Below, piece after piece: positions 26,191 through 34,709 of a stretch of 64,000 nucleotides of DNA (positions are counted from its first letter, which is position 1; each line of letters opens with the position of its first letter). The DNA is taken from contig JADJGC010000005.1 of the NCBI GenBank assembly GCA_016708315.1, positions 62,001-126,000 on the forward strand, read 5' to 3'. This DNA is from a bacterium (GTDB lineage: Bacteria > Zixibacteria > MSB-5A5 > CAIYYT01). The translations under genes were made by a program, and so were the position numbers. The notes under the pieces were generated by a model. The model saw nothing but the letters and a program-made list of their open reading frames with translations, was not told where the DNA came from and made no database searches.

Positions 26191-26217
26191 ATTTTCCGAC
26201 GAAATTGTCGGAAAAAT
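26191..26217. promoter_or_regulatory. Inverted repeat in the divergent ompA/cytochrome region
   Basis: TTTTCCGAC, six bases (GAAATT), GTCGGAAAA is a perfect 9-bp inverted repeat with extra A/T at both ends. It lies 250 bases from the ompA-type gene and 173 bases from the cytochrome gene. Neither gene is transcribed towards it, so it is more likely an operator or a small transcript end than a terminator for a known gene. Confidence 0.45.
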
Positions 26218-26294
26218 CCATCCAAGCAACATGTTTAATTCCAATGAGTTACAGAAAATCGACTCAAAGGCTTCTCTTTTAGTAGTTTATTCCC

Positions 26295-26350
26295 TTGACA
26301 ACGTAAATATGGTGAATATCTTCGTCGATAACGAAGATTGAATGTATAAT
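26295..26350 (+). promoter_or_regulatory. Promoter region of the tetraheme cytochrome gene
   Basis: TTGACA at 26295-26300 is followed after 16 bases by TATCTTCG (26317-26324), a near match to TAnnTTTG. A perfect TATAAT lies further down at 26345-26350 without a good -35. Just before it is an 8-bp perfect inverted repeat, ATCTTCGT-CGATA-ACGAAGAT (26318-26338), in the position expected for an activator or repressor site. Which element is used cannot be decided from sequence. Confidence 0.45.
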
Positions 26351-26389
26351 GATTAAGATGATCATATAAACATCTTGAGGAGGATACAA

Positions 26390-26917
26390 ATGAACAAAAA
26401 ATTGACAGTGTTGGCGATAATGATCGTCGCCGCATTCGCATTGATGCTGAATGGACTGATGGCACAGGATTCCGCCAAGGTCGACACCCCGAAGGCCGAT
26501 GCTAAGAAGTTTGATTATGTTGGCGATGCCAAGTGCAAGATGTGCCACAAGATCGAGCATACTTCATGGCTGACAACAGCCCATGCCAAGGCCTGGGATG
26601 TTCTTAAGCCCGAAGAGCAGAAGAAGGAAGAATGCGTTGCCTGTCACTCTACCGGCAAAGGCGCTGATGGCGTGCTGATTACCGGCGTTGGCTGCGAATC
26701 CTGCCACGGCCCGGGTTCGGTTTACAAGTCACAGAAGATCATGAAGGACAAGGCCCTCTCGTTGGCCAGTGGCCTGATTGAGCCGAAGAAGGAAGTCTGC
26801 GTTAAGTGCCACAATGAGAAATCACCGACCTTCAAAGGTTTTGATTTTGACAAGGCAGTCAAGAACCCGAAGGGTATCCACGAGAAGACCCCGGCGAAAG
26901 ACGCGACCAAGGGTTAA
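26390..26917 (+). CDS. Periplasmic tetraheme cytochrome c (cytochrome c554-like)
   Basis: 175 residues from ATG 26390 with an excellent AGGAGG site. A signal peptide (MNKKLTVLAIMIVAAFALML ... MAQ) precedes a mature part with four heme motifs: CKMCH, CVACH, CESCH (in GVGCESCHGPG) and CVKCH. The pattern YVGDAKCKMCHKIEHTSWLTT matches the cytochrome c554 family, whose members shuttle electrons in nitrogen and metal respiration. The gene is monocistronic, with its own promoter and terminator. With NrfHA in the same region, a role as periplasmic electron carrier is plausible but unproven. Confidence 0.88.
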   Translation: MNKKLTVLAIMIVAAFALMLNGLMAQDSAKVDTPKADAKKFDYVGDAKCKMCHKIEHTSWLTTAHAKAWDVLKPEEQKKEECVACHSTGKGADGVLITGVGCESCHGPGSVYKSQKIMKDKALSLASGLIEPKKEVCVKCHNEKSPTFKGFDFDKAVKNPKGIHEKTPAKDATKG

Positions 26918-26961
26918 CTGAGTCGATCATTCACAGTCGCGAGACTGCGATTCCAGATAGA

Positions 26962-26996
26962 AGGCAGGTGACGTTTGTTACCTGCCTCTTCTTTTG
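26962..26996 (+). terminator. Terminator of the tetraheme cytochrome gene
   Basis: AGGCAGGT / ACCTGCCT 8-bp perfect stem with a 10-base loop, then a CTTCTTTT tract. It lies immediately before the convergent lipoprotein gene. Confidence 0.8.
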
Positions 26997-27419
26997 CTAT
27001 TGAGTCAATTGAACAATGTTCGAGATTGGCGAGGTGTTCGTTGCTTCATCGGAAACTTTGAGCGCAAAATATCTAGGCAGTGTGAAAGTGTGGACAATCG
27101 CTGCTTGCTCATGCGTTCCGTTTACCGACGGCAGCGGCTCGCCTTGAACCTGAATTGCCCCGCCCCAGTTGAGAATTGTGCTTGAATCGCCAGCCGAGCG
27201 CAAGTCATAGTAACGCGCCTTCCCATCTACCCCATCATCGCCAGATGCTGTCCACGAGAAGTATACCATTCCCGATAGAACACTATCGAGACTCAAGTCG
27301 GATACTCGTGCTGGACGTGTAGTATCCGTAGGTCGAAGCGGATCGTTGTGGCAGGAAATAGTCATGATTGCGACTATTGCGGCGAATATCAAGAGCTTAA
27401 CTGTATTACAATTTCTCAT
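26997..27419 (-). CDS. Putative lipoprotein with fibronectin III-like domain
   Basis: 140 residues if started at Met 27419 (MRNCNTVKLLIFAAIVAIMT), where a hydrophobic signal ends in a lipobox-like TISC. The mature part looks like a single FN3 domain: RPARVSDLSLDSVLSGMVYF, WTASGDDGVDGKARYYDLR, then a C-terminal strand FALKVSDEATNTSPISNIV. Such domains bind partners or carbohydrates on the cell surface. It lies just after recR on the same strand, with only a short gap. Confidence 0.7.
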   Translation of the reverse strand: MRNCNTVKLLIFAAIVAIMTISCHNDPLRPTDTTRPARVSDLSLDSVLSGMVYFSWTASGDDGVDGKARYYDLRSAGDSSTILNWGGAIQVQGEPLPSVNGTHEQAAIVHTFTLPRYFALKVSDEATNTSPISNIVQLTQ

Positions 27420-27464
27420 CCTAATTAATGCCTGGGTGATCGTAACCCGGTCGCACCGCATTTG

Positions 27465-28067
27465 CTAGAAATCGACGCGCCCTTCAAGAGCCTTGGCGAG
27501 GGTCTGACTGTCGGCAAATTGAAGATCCGTACCCATAGGTAATCCGCGTGCGATTCGAGTTACCTTGATTCCCAGCGGGTGTATCAACTTGGCGACATAT
27601 ATGGCAGTTGCTTCGCCTTCGGTGTTTGGACTGGTAGCAAGTATAACTTCCGAGATCGTGCCCTGCATTCTGGTCAAAAGCTGGCGAATCTTGAGGTCAT
27701 CAGGGCCGATACCGTCCAGCGGGGATAGCACGCCGCCAAGAACGTGATAGACTCCCTTGTATGCTTCACCCCTTTCCAACGCAATCAGGTCGCCTGCCTC
27801 TTCAACAACACAGACACGAGTCTGATCGCGGTGAGTATCAGTGCAGATTCGACATGGGTCGCTGTCGGTGAGGTTACAGCAAACCGAACACTCCTTGACC
27901 TTGATCTTGACATCGGTGATCAGACGAGCCAAATCATCCGAGTCTTCTTTTGGCAATTTCAGAATATAGAACGCAAGCCTCTGCGCTGATTTGCGGCCGA
28001 TACCGGGCATGCGTGAAAGGCGGTTGACCAGTTTTTCGAGAGTCTCAGAGGACGCAGACGGTTTCAT
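27465..28067 (-). CDS. recR: Recombination mediator protein RecR
   Basis: 200 residues from Met 28067 (MKPSASSETLEKLVNRL). It has the RecR layout: helix-hairpin-helix LSRMPGIGRKSAQRLAFYIL, a four-Cys zinc finger (CSVCCNLTDSDPCRICTD), and a Toprim domain (VCVVEEAGDLIALE ... EVILATSPNTEGEATAIYVA). RecR helps load RecA at gaps with RecFO. The usual neighbour ybaB/ebfC is not next to it; ahcY and metK precede it here. Confidence 0.95.
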   Translation of the reverse strand: MKPSASSETLEKLVNRLSRMPGIGRKSAQRLAFYILKLPKEDSDDLARLITDVKIKVKECSVCCNLTDSDPCRICTDTHRDQTRVCVVEEAGDLIALERGEAYKGVYHVLGGVLSPLDGIGPDDLKIRQLLTRMQGTISEVILATSPNTEGEATAIYVAKLIHPLGIKVTRIARGLPMGTDLQFADSQTLAKALEGRVDF

Positions 28068-28134
28068 GATATTCCGGTTCAACACTGACAAGGTAGGACA
28101 GACATTGCTGTCTGTCCTACTCCATCAATTGATC

Positions 28135-29400
28135 TTAGGTACCCATTTCCCAACTGGCGAGATATTTCTTCTGCTCTTCAGTCAGTCTGTCAATCGGCAC
28201 GCCCATCGACTTGAGCTTCAGTGCCGCAACCTGCTGATCGAGCTTCTTTGGCAGAGATAGAACTACCTTACCCAGCTTCTTGTAGTTCTTGCAAATGTAT
28301 TCAGCAGCCAGCGCCTGGTTGGCAAATGACATATCCATCACCATCGCCGGATGCCCTTCGGCAGCCGCGAGATTGATCAGTCGGCCCTCGCCAAGAATGT
28401 TGATCTTGCGTCCAGACTTCAGCGTGAACTCCTCAACGAGGTTGCGCACCATGCGGCGTTTCTTCGACATCTTAGCGAGTCCGTCAAGATCAAGCTCGAC
28501 GTTGAAGTGACCGCTATTAGCTACGATCGCGCCGTTTTTCATCTTAGCAAAATGCTCCGGTCGAATCACATGAATATTGCCGGTCAAGGTTACAAAGATA
28601 TCTCCCAGTGGCGCAGCCTGTGACATCGGCATGACACGGAATCCATCCATCACCGCTTCAATCGCTTTGATCTCATCAATTTCGGTAACGATAACATCAG
28701 CGCCGAGGCCTTTGGCGCGCATCGCAACTCCGCGACCGCACCAGCCATAACCGGCAACAACAACTCTGGCGCCGGCAATCAGGAAATTGGTGGCGCGGAT
28801 AATACCGTCCAAAGTGGACTGGCCAGTGCCATAGCGATTATCGAATAGATGCTTGGTCTGAGAGTCATTCACTGCAACTATCGGATACTGCAGTACTTTC
28901 TTCTCGGCCATGGCACGCAAGCGAATCACACCCGTAGTCGTTTCTTCTGTGCCGCCGATGACGCCCTTAAGCAAAGCGCGGCGATCCGAGTGCAGAACAC
29001 TAACCAGATCGGCGCCGTCGTCCATCGTCATGTGCGGCGACTGGTCAAGCGACGCATTGATATGCTTGTAATAGCCCTTCTTGTCGATACCGCAGATGGC
29101 GTAGACGCTGATGCCGTGGTCTTTCACCAAGTTTGCGGCTACGTCATCTTGAGTCGAAAGCGGATTAGAAGCACACAGGCTTATTTGCGCACCGCCGGTT
29201 TTGAGAACGCGCATCAAATTCGCTGTTTCCGTTGTGACATGCAGACAAGCGGCCAGCTTCATGCCCTTCAGCGGCTTTTCCTTCTTGAAACGCTCTTCAA
29301 TCAGCTTGCAAACCGGCATGAAGTTGGACGCCCACTCGATGCGGCGGCGACCTTCATCTGCCAGTTTGAGATCTTTGACATCGTATTTCTTCAATTTCAT
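28135..29400 (-). CDS. ahcY: Adenosylhomocysteinase (S-adenosylhomocysteine hydrolase)
   Basis: 421 residues, the length of the bacterial/archaeal short form lacking the about 40-residue insert. It is an NAD-dependent enzyme splitting SAH into adenosine and homocysteine. Signatures include HVTTETANLMRVL, CASNPLSTQDDVAANL, the NAD-binding VVVAGYGWCGRGVA (about residues 214-227), and the segment GHFNVELDLDGL. The C-terminus ends EMGT in place of the K-YRY of classical enzymes. It sits next to metK, completing the SAM-SAH half of the activated methyl cycle. No SAH riboswitch was seen upstream. Confidence 0.95.
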   Translation of the reverse strand: MKLKKYDVKDLKLADEGRRRIEWASNFMPVCKLIEERFKKEKPLKGMKLAACLHVTTETANLMRVLKTGGAQISLCASNPLSTQDDVAANLVKDHGISVYAICGIDKKGYYKHINASLDQSPHMTMDDGADLVSVLHSDRRALLKGVIGGTEETTTGVIRLRAMAEKKVLQYPIVAVNDSQTKHLFDNRYGTGQSTLDGIIRATNFLIAGARVVVAGYGWCGRGVAMRAKGLGADVIVTEIDEIKAIEAVMDGFRVMPMSQAAPLGDIFVTLTGNIHVIRPEHFAKMKNGAIVANSGHFNVELDLDGLAKMSKKRRMVRNLVEEFTLKSGRKINILGEGRLINLAAAEGHPAMVMDMSFANQALAAEYICKNYKKLGKVVLSLPKKLDQQVAALKLKSMGVPIDRLTEEQKKYLASWEMGT

Positions 29401-29477
29401 CTCCTCGTGTATTGTTAAGATCGCTCAACTCTCAAACCCTTTTTTCGAGGCTTGGAGCTCTTGCGACTGCAATTTAC

Positions 29478-30641
29478 TTACGCGTCTTTCTTAAGTGCCG
29501 CAGCTTTATCAGTCTTCTCCCAGGTGAACTCTGGTTCTGTTCGCCCGAAGTGCCCGTACGCTGCAGTCATTCGATAAATCGGCCGACGTAGCTGCAGCAT
29601 GTCGATAATCCCCTGCGGTGTCAGTGCAAAATGCTTGCGAATCAGCTCGATCAAACGATCATCGGAGACTTCCGAAGTCTTATCTGTGAAGACCATGATC
29701 GATACCGGTTCTGCAACACCAATCGCATAAGCCAACTGCACCGTGCACTTGCGGGCGATACCGGAGGCTACAATGTTCTTGGCAATGTATCGTGCCATGT
29801 ATGCCGCCGAGCGATCGACCTTGGTCGGATCCTTGCCCGAGAACGCGCCGCCGCCATGTGAAGCCATGCCTCCGTACGTATCGACGATAATCTTTCGACC
29901 GGTCATACCGGTATCGGACTGAGGACCGCCAATGACAAACTTACCTGTTGGATTGACATAGAGCTTGGTCTTGTCATCGATCATTTCCTTGGGAACAACG
30001 GTGCGGACCACAGCATCAATGATCTCGTTGCGGGATTTGTCTGTGATTTTCTTGCCGGTCGAGTCAAGGATTGACTCATCATGCTGCGACGACACAACTA
30101 TCGCCTCACAACGAGCCGGTTTGCCATTGTCATATTCGATTGTTACTTGCGATTTTCCATCCGGTCCGAGATACGGCAGCGAGCTGTTCTTACGGACTTC
30201 AGCCAATTTCCGGCTGATCTTGTGGGAAAGCATAATCGGCAACGGCATCAGTTCGGGGGTCTCGTCGCAGGCAAACCCGGTCATCAGACCCTGATCTCCG
30301 GCGCCGCCAATATCGACACCTTGTGCAATATCGGGCGATTGCGAACCGATGGCATTCAGGATCGCGCAAGAATCATAGGAAAACCCGTATGACGGTTTGG
30401 TGTAGCCAATCTCTTTGATGATTTTGCGCACCAATCGTTGAATGTCCACGAATCCTGTTGTAGTGATTTCACCGCCGACGACAACCAAACCTACCGTTAC
30501 AAATGTCTCGCAAGCCACGCGGCTCTTCGGATCTTGCGCAAGCAGGTCATCGAGAACGCCGTCAGAGATCTGGTCCGAGAGCTTATCTGGATGCCCTTCG
30601 GTGACCGATTCCGACGTAAAAAGGAATCTGTTTGTACTCAT
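29478..30641 (-). CDS. metK: S-adenosylmethionine synthetase
   Basis: 387 residues, normal length. It makes SAM from methionine and ATP. Visible signatures are the N-terminal FTSESVTEGHPDKLSDQISD (ATP and Mg binding), the hexapeptide GAGDQG (about residues 119-124), and the P-loop-like GGGAFSGKDPTKVDRSAAY (about 263-281). It is encoded upstream of ahcY, 77 bases apart, on the same strand. The 39-base gap after the nucleotidyltransferase gene leaves no space for a SAM riboswitch. Confidence 0.97.
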   Translation of the reverse strand: MSTNRFLFTSESVTEGHPDKLSDQISDGVLDDLLAQDPKSRVACETFVTVGLVVVGGEITTTGFVDIQRLVRKIIKEIGYTKPSYGFSYDSCAILNAIGSQSPDIAQGVDIGGAGDQGLMTGFACDETPELMPLPIMLSHKISRKLAEVRKNSSLPYLGPDGKSQVTIEYDNGKPARCEAIVVSSQHDESILDSTGKKITDKSRNEIIDAVVRTVVPKEMIDDKTKLYVNPTGKFVIGGPQSDTGMTGRKIIVDTYGGMASHGGGAFSGKDPTKVDRSAAYMARYIAKNIVASGIARKCTVQLAYAIGVAEPVSIMVFTDKTSEVSDDRLIELIRKHFALTPQGIIDMLQLRRPIYRMTAAYGHFGRTEPEFTWEKTDKAAALKKDA

Positions 30642-30680
30642 GCTCCATTCCTCTATTTGTGATGTCGCCGAAACGACCGA

Positions 30681-31667
30681 TTAGTTTGCTGGGTTGGTTT
30701 TGCCGGCTACAGCCGATTGATCGCCGAGATTGAATACTCCTGAGATTGACTTCAAACTCACGTTACTGCCAATCATGGAGTTGTTTATTACCGACCATTC
30801 GACGCTGACACTTTCGGCAAGAATTGAATCTTTGATTGTCGAATTGCTGATAGTGCAACCCTTGCCAATCGAAACATACGGTCCGATTGTCGATTTCGTT
30901 ATGACCGCGTCTTCTGCAATGAACACCGGCGGAATAATCGTGCTGCCAGCGCGTTCTGCGCTTGCCTGCTGGCGGTCAAGTATGAATCGATTCGTCTCAA
31001 GCATAGTCTCTTTTCGACCACAGTCGTACCAGCCGAGAGTTGGAAATGTGTGCAATGCCGATCCTTTTTTCAAGAGCAAATCGAAGGCGTCGGTCAATTG
31101 AATCTCTCCGTGAGTTCTAATCCCCCGGTCGATAATTTCGGTCGTACACTGGTGAAACGCTTTCACATCGCGAATATAGTATACACCGACCACTGCCAGA
31201 TTTGTCGGCGGATTCTGAGGCTTCTCCACCAGTCGGACGATCCGATCACCGTCTGTTTCAACGACTCCAAACGCTCGAGGATTGGCAACCTCTTTCACAG
31301 CCAAACAATTGCGCCCAGTGCCAATCATCTTCTTCCAGTCGATCTCAACTATAGTGTCGCCCAGGATTATAAGTACGTCTTCTTCTGTTGAAACGAGCCC
31401 GATATGAACAGCATACCCCAACCCGTAAAGCGTGCGCTGCTCGACGAAGGTAGTCTTGATCGTATAAGTGTCACGAACAAATTTTTCGATCTTATGACCT
31501 TGCGGGCCGGTAACAAAAATCAACTCGCTGATATCGAGATCAATGATCTGATCAATGATATGTCCGAGTATCGGTTTGCCGGCAATTTGGAGAAGCGCTT
31601 TGGGTGTTGTAAATGTGTGCGGGCGCAGGCGCGTGCCCTCGCCGGCGACGGGAATTATGACCTTCAA
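30681..31667 (-). CDS. Sugar nucleotidyltransferase (RmlA/GlmU-like) with hexapeptide tail
   Basis: 328 residues. The N-terminal NTP-transferase domain (about 1-235) carries the signature IPVAGEGTRLRPHTFTTPKA and the Mg-binding Asp in LIILGDTIVE. A left-handed beta-helix tail follows (about 250-320; ITKSTIGPYVSIGKGCTISNSTI). This matches archaeal-type glucose-1-phosphate thymidylyl/uridylyltransferases that make activated sugars for the envelope. Neighbouring phosphoglucose/phosphomannose isomerase supports sugar-nucleotide supply. Substrate specificity cannot be read from the sequence. Confidence 0.88.
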   Translation of the reverse strand: MKVIIPVAGEGTRLRPHTFTTPKALLQIAGKPILGHIIDQIIDLDISELIFVTGPQGHKIEKFVRDTYTIKTTFVEQRTLYGLGYAVHIGLVSTEEDVLIILGDTIVEIDWKKMIGTGRNCLAVKEVANPRAFGVVETDGDRIVRLVEKPQNPPTNLAVVGVYYIRDVKAFHQCTTEIIDRGIRTHGEIQLTDAFDLLLKKGSALHTFPTLGWYDCGRKETMLETNRFILDRQQASAERAGSTIIPPVFIAEDAVITKSTIGPYVSIGKGCTISNSTIKDSILAESVSVEWSVINNSMIGSNVSLKSISGVFNLGDQSAVAGKTNPAN

Positions 31668-31682
31668 TGTTCCTACTCGTCC

Positions 31683-32342
31683 CTAAGATACCACTTTGAA
31701 CCAGTCGATGAAGATGAACTGGATGCGTCCAATCAACAGACTGATGCGACCCATTACAGTGTAACCAAAATGCGCACCGAAGGCAATCATGATAAACCAG
31801 ATGCCGACTCTGGCGGTCGCGCCTAACGCGCCGGTGTGCTCTTTCGAGAAGTAGAAATATATCAAGGTTGACAATACACCAACAACGATGATCGAGTTTA
31901 AGATGATCATATCGATCGGCCCGCTGAGATCAACAAAGGTCGATGCCACCTGGGCAATCAACCGGCCGTGCAGTTCTGAAGTCAAATAAATGCCCGCAGT
32001 GTTTCCCATCACAAACGCAAGTGGATACCTGGAGACCCACGACATCTTCGGGAAAAGCCGGGCAAATATCATGACGCCAAGCAGCCCGGCGATAACCAGG
32101 AATACCACTTGCATCGTGTGAGTGCCGCTGTTTTCTCCAGAGAAGATTCCTGCCCAATTTTGGCTGATCGGATCCGCCAATTGCTGAATGATAACCGACT
32201 GCCAGATTAGACCGAGATAATACCCTGCTGAAAGGCCCGCAAAGATGTGCTCTGCCAAACGATAGAACGGGTTGTCCTTATAAAGGAAGGAGAATATCGC
32301 CAGAGTGAGAAACCCGGCTACCCAAAGTCCAAACGTTTCCAT
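31683..32342 (-). CDS. Membrane protein of unknown function (cluster gene 4)
   Basis: 219 residues with about six hydrophobic helices (for example LWVAGFLTLAIFSFLY, VVFLVIAGLLGVMIFARLF, MIILNSIIVVGVLSTLIYFY). Small and aromatic residues are frequent (FAGLSAGYYLGLIWQ). No family is recognised with confidence. Its start overlaps the stop of the preceding gene by one base. It is the last of four contiguous membrane-protein genes that are all coupled by overlaps, so their products probably form one complex. Confidence 0.8.
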   Translation of the reverse strand: METFGLWVAGFLTLAIFSFLYKDNPFYRLAEHIFAGLSAGYYLGLIWQSVIIQQLADPISQNWAGIFSGENSGTHTMQVVFLVIAGLLGVMIFARLFPKMSWVSRYPLAFVMGNTAGIYLTSELHGRLIAQVASTFVDLSGPIDMIILNSIIVVGVLSTLIYFYFSKEHTGALGATARVGIWFIMIAFGAHFGYTVMGRISLLIGRIQFIFIDWFKVVS

Positions 32343-33175
32343 TACTCGGAGGTTCCTTTCCGTCTGCGAGCGGCAAAGAAAGCCACATTTCCAAGCACAA
32401 CGAATCCAATTATCAACAGATGCACTAATGATTGCGAGTTCATACCGCTAACAGCCATCGAAGGTTTGTTGACCAACATTTCGTATTCGGCCGCGCCTTT
32501 CATGCCGCCAAGGAGGCCGATCATCTGATTTGCCTGCAAATAGCTGTAGAACTTCGGCGCCATAACTGCGGTCACACCTGCGCCCATCGGCTTGTTAAAC
32601 TGCGCGTTGACAATTGAAATCCAGTTATCAACTATGCCATTGTCGGCAACGATGAAAATGAACGAAATATCCTCGTAATTCTTCACACGTTGCATCAAAG
32701 GTAGCTCCGCCAAATGTGTCCCGTATTGGTCCGTGGGATAAATGCCTTCGATGGATGTGCCCATTCCTAATAAGACTGCCGTATAGTTGGCTTTGTACCC
32801 GAGATTGACATAATCAACACCATAAGTCTTGTTGTACTCCTTTGCCATCAGCCGCGTCACTTCACTCGCCATCGACGGCCCACCCAACGGAATAGTGGTC
32901 ATTGTGACGACCTTGATGTTCTTGCGAAATAGATGATGAAGCGCCGCAATTGAGACCGGACGAGTTTCTGCCGTAGCCGAAGCATAGTAGTCAAATGTCA
33001 GCATTACAACGCAGCTATCCGGCAGCGCCTCGATGGCATCATAAAGTTGTCTCGCTTCGGGCGTGACATTCATTGGCAGTTTGAGCGGGAATATCACTGG
33101 AAAGATAACCGTGAGCGCCACGGCAAGATAGATCCATCGGCGATCAACGTTGCCAATCTTTTCCCAAATGCTCAC
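32342..33175 (-). CDS. Bitopic protein with large extracytoplasmic domain (cluster gene 3)
   Basis: 277 residues. An N-terminal helix (WIYLAVALTVIFPVIFPL, about 14-31) and a C-terminal helix (LLIIGFVVLGNVAFFAA, near residue 255) bracket an alpha/beta domain of about 210 residues on the outer side of the membrane. The segments VVMLTFDYYASATAETRP and GVDYVNLGYKANYTAVLLG look conserved, but no catalytic motif was identified. The domain looks Rossmann-like. It overlaps its neighbours by one and four bases. Confidence 0.8.
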   Translation of the reverse strand: MSIWEKIGNVDRRWIYLAVALTVIFPVIFPLKLPMNVTPEARQLYDAIEALPDSCVVMLTFDYYASATAETRPVSIAALHHLFRKNIKVVTMTTIPLGGPSMASEVTRLMAKEYNKTYGVDYVNLGYKANYTAVLLGMGTSIEGIYPTDQYGTHLAELPLMQRVKNYEDISFIFIVADNGIVDNWISIVNAQFNKPMGAGVTAVMAPKFYSYLQANQMIGLLGGMKGAAEYEMLVNKPSMAVSGMNSQSLVHLLIIGFVVLGNVAFFAARRRKGTSE

Positions 33176-33834
33176 TTGCTGCTACCGCCCATATAGGTTC
33201 TTTCAATTCCCAGCATGATACGCAGTCCCATCGTCGCGGCTCCCATCGCCGAACCAATGATAATTCCGCGTTGCACGGCGACGTTTATACCGCCCATGAC
33301 ATAGTTGTTGATTCCCTGAGGAAGATCTGGATGAATTGAAGCAAATAGCGATTCGCCCATCGGCACGCGCCAAAGCATGACAATCACTGCCGTCACCAGA
33401 AGCATTGTCGCTTCGGTATTGCGAGCCCTGAAAGCCCGAAATGCCGCCGATGCAATGTAAAATGCCAGCATGGCAAACATCGTCGACATCATCGGTGCGT
33501 TCATATTGTTAAACAGCCAGTCGTATATCGAATTGTCGCCGGTGCCAAGCATCGGCGACCAGCTTACCGGAAGAACCGCTGGAATACCTGTCGCTGCAAC
33601 CGCAAGAAGCAGGGCAAGCTTGTTGTACCAACCTTTTTCGCGACGCATCACCGGGCGGATATTAACCCGAACAATTGAAATCACGCCCAGAAGCAGCGTA
33701 AATCCGGCAATGATCGAAACCCAGCGAAGCAGTTCTCCACCAACATCGCCAAACTTGCCGGGACTGAGAATAAACGCGGCAACCATGGCCAAGCCGGAAA
33801 GAAATGCGATTATAACCGGAATCGTTGACTTCAT
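33172..33834 (-). CDS. Membrane protein of unknown function (cluster gene 2)
   Basis: 220 residues, about six helices (IPVIIAFLSGLAMVAAFIL, VSIIAGFTLLLGVISIV, LALLLAVAATGIPAVLPV and others). The loops contain MRREKGWYNKL on the cytoplasmic side and NNMNAPMMSTMFAML near a helix start. No family was recognised. It shares a one-base overlap with the preceding gene and a four-base overlap with the following one. Confidence 0.8.
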   Translation of the reverse strand: MKSTIPVIIAFLSGLAMVAAFILSPGKFGDVGGELLRWVSIIAGFTLLLGVISIVRVNIRPVMRREKGWYNKLALLLAVAATGIPAVLPVSWSPMLGTGDNSIYDWLFNNMNAPMMSTMFAMLAFYIASAAFRAFRARNTEATMLLVTAVIVMLWRVPMGESLFASIHPDLPQGINNYVMGGINVAVQRGIIIGSAMGAATMGLRIMLGIERTYMGGSSK

Positions 33835-34709
33835 TACCTGACCTCAAACAATTTATTGAGCCACTCGACATCGGTTGAGAAAGTAGTAATCAACGTGCCT
33901 GTTATGATGGCCGCTATGATCAGCACCTTCATCCAGTCCTGCCCCTTAAGTCCGCCGAGCATGATCGGCTCATGCGACAAATATGCTGACGCCGCAAACA
34001 GCTCTTCGCCCATCAACGTGTAATCACATGCTGCGATGAAAAACGGCAGTTGTTCCGGCTGAGCTGTACCTGCAATTTGGATTGAGCCGGCTGCATTGCC
34101 TGTCTCGGCAAGCAGAAGCGACTCTGCATAGAAAGCGCCCATGAAAATATTCGCGGCTGGCCGTTCGCGCATCATATAGCCGTTAACCGTCGCAGTAAAC
34201 GCCATCTGTTCACCGGCGACATACTGAACGGCATCTCGATCCTGCGCGTCGCCCTTGCCTTCCTCGATGTAGGCTTGCTGAACTACCTCTTGCGCTGCCG
34301 CTAGTACCATCGGATATCGCACCGGCACATGCAGTGGTGTTTCGTATCGTGCCGTTATCTTGGCGACACGGCCAAGGATTGACAACCCGGCAATGGTGTC
34401 CATGACATCGATTTCATTGATTCCGGGGATGAATAGAACCGGACGCCCCATTTCCGTGGCACGCCCGACAGCTTCTTCGACTGCATCGAGACCTGCCAAT
34501 TTGCGGATAAACAGCTTTTCACCGCGTTTGGCGCGGTTGGTGTAATAGGTGATTGCCGCTGAAAAGACTACGATCAATACAATAGCATTGAATCGATAGC
34601 TGCGGAACCAGCCCTCGTCAACCGGGGCTTGGTTATCCTGCGCCATTGCACTCGCAGAGAGAATCAGAGTCAGAAAGAATGTGAGCGCAAAGCGCCGGGC
34701 AAAATTCAA
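33834..34709 (-). CDS. DUF6754-like membrane protein (cluster gene 1)
   Basis: 291 residues. A signal-like first helix (MNFARRFALTFFLTLILSAS), a second helix (FNAIVLIVVFSAAITYY, about 41-57), a cytoplasmic or extracytoplasmic core with VLFIPGINEIDVMDTIAGLS and HVPVRYPMVLAAAQEVVQQA, and a C-terminal helix (KVLIIAAIITGTLITTF). It resembles DUF6754 proteins, conserved but uncharacterised; this is a recognition by pattern, not a search result. It overlaps the isomerase gene upstream by four bases. Confidence 0.75.
   Translation of the reverse strand: MNFARRFALTFFLTLILSASAMAQDNQAPVDEGWFRSYRFNAIVLIVVFSAAITYYTNRAKRGEKLFIRKLAGLDAVEEAVGRATEMGRPVLFIPGINEIDVMDTIAGLSILGRVAKITARYETPLHVPVRYPMVLAAAQEVVQQAYIEEGKGDAQDRDAVQYVAGEQMAFTATVNGYMMRERPAANIFMGAFYAESLLLAETGNAAGSIQIAGTAQPEQLPFFIAACDYTLMGEELFAASAYLSHEPIMLGGLKGQDWMKVLIIAAIITGTLITTFSTDVEWLNKLFEVR

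Noticed and set aside
29401..29477. SAH or SAM riboswitch before ahcY or metK
   Set aside because: The gaps (77 and 39 bases) are too short or lack the conserved pairing and core sequences of these riboswitches.
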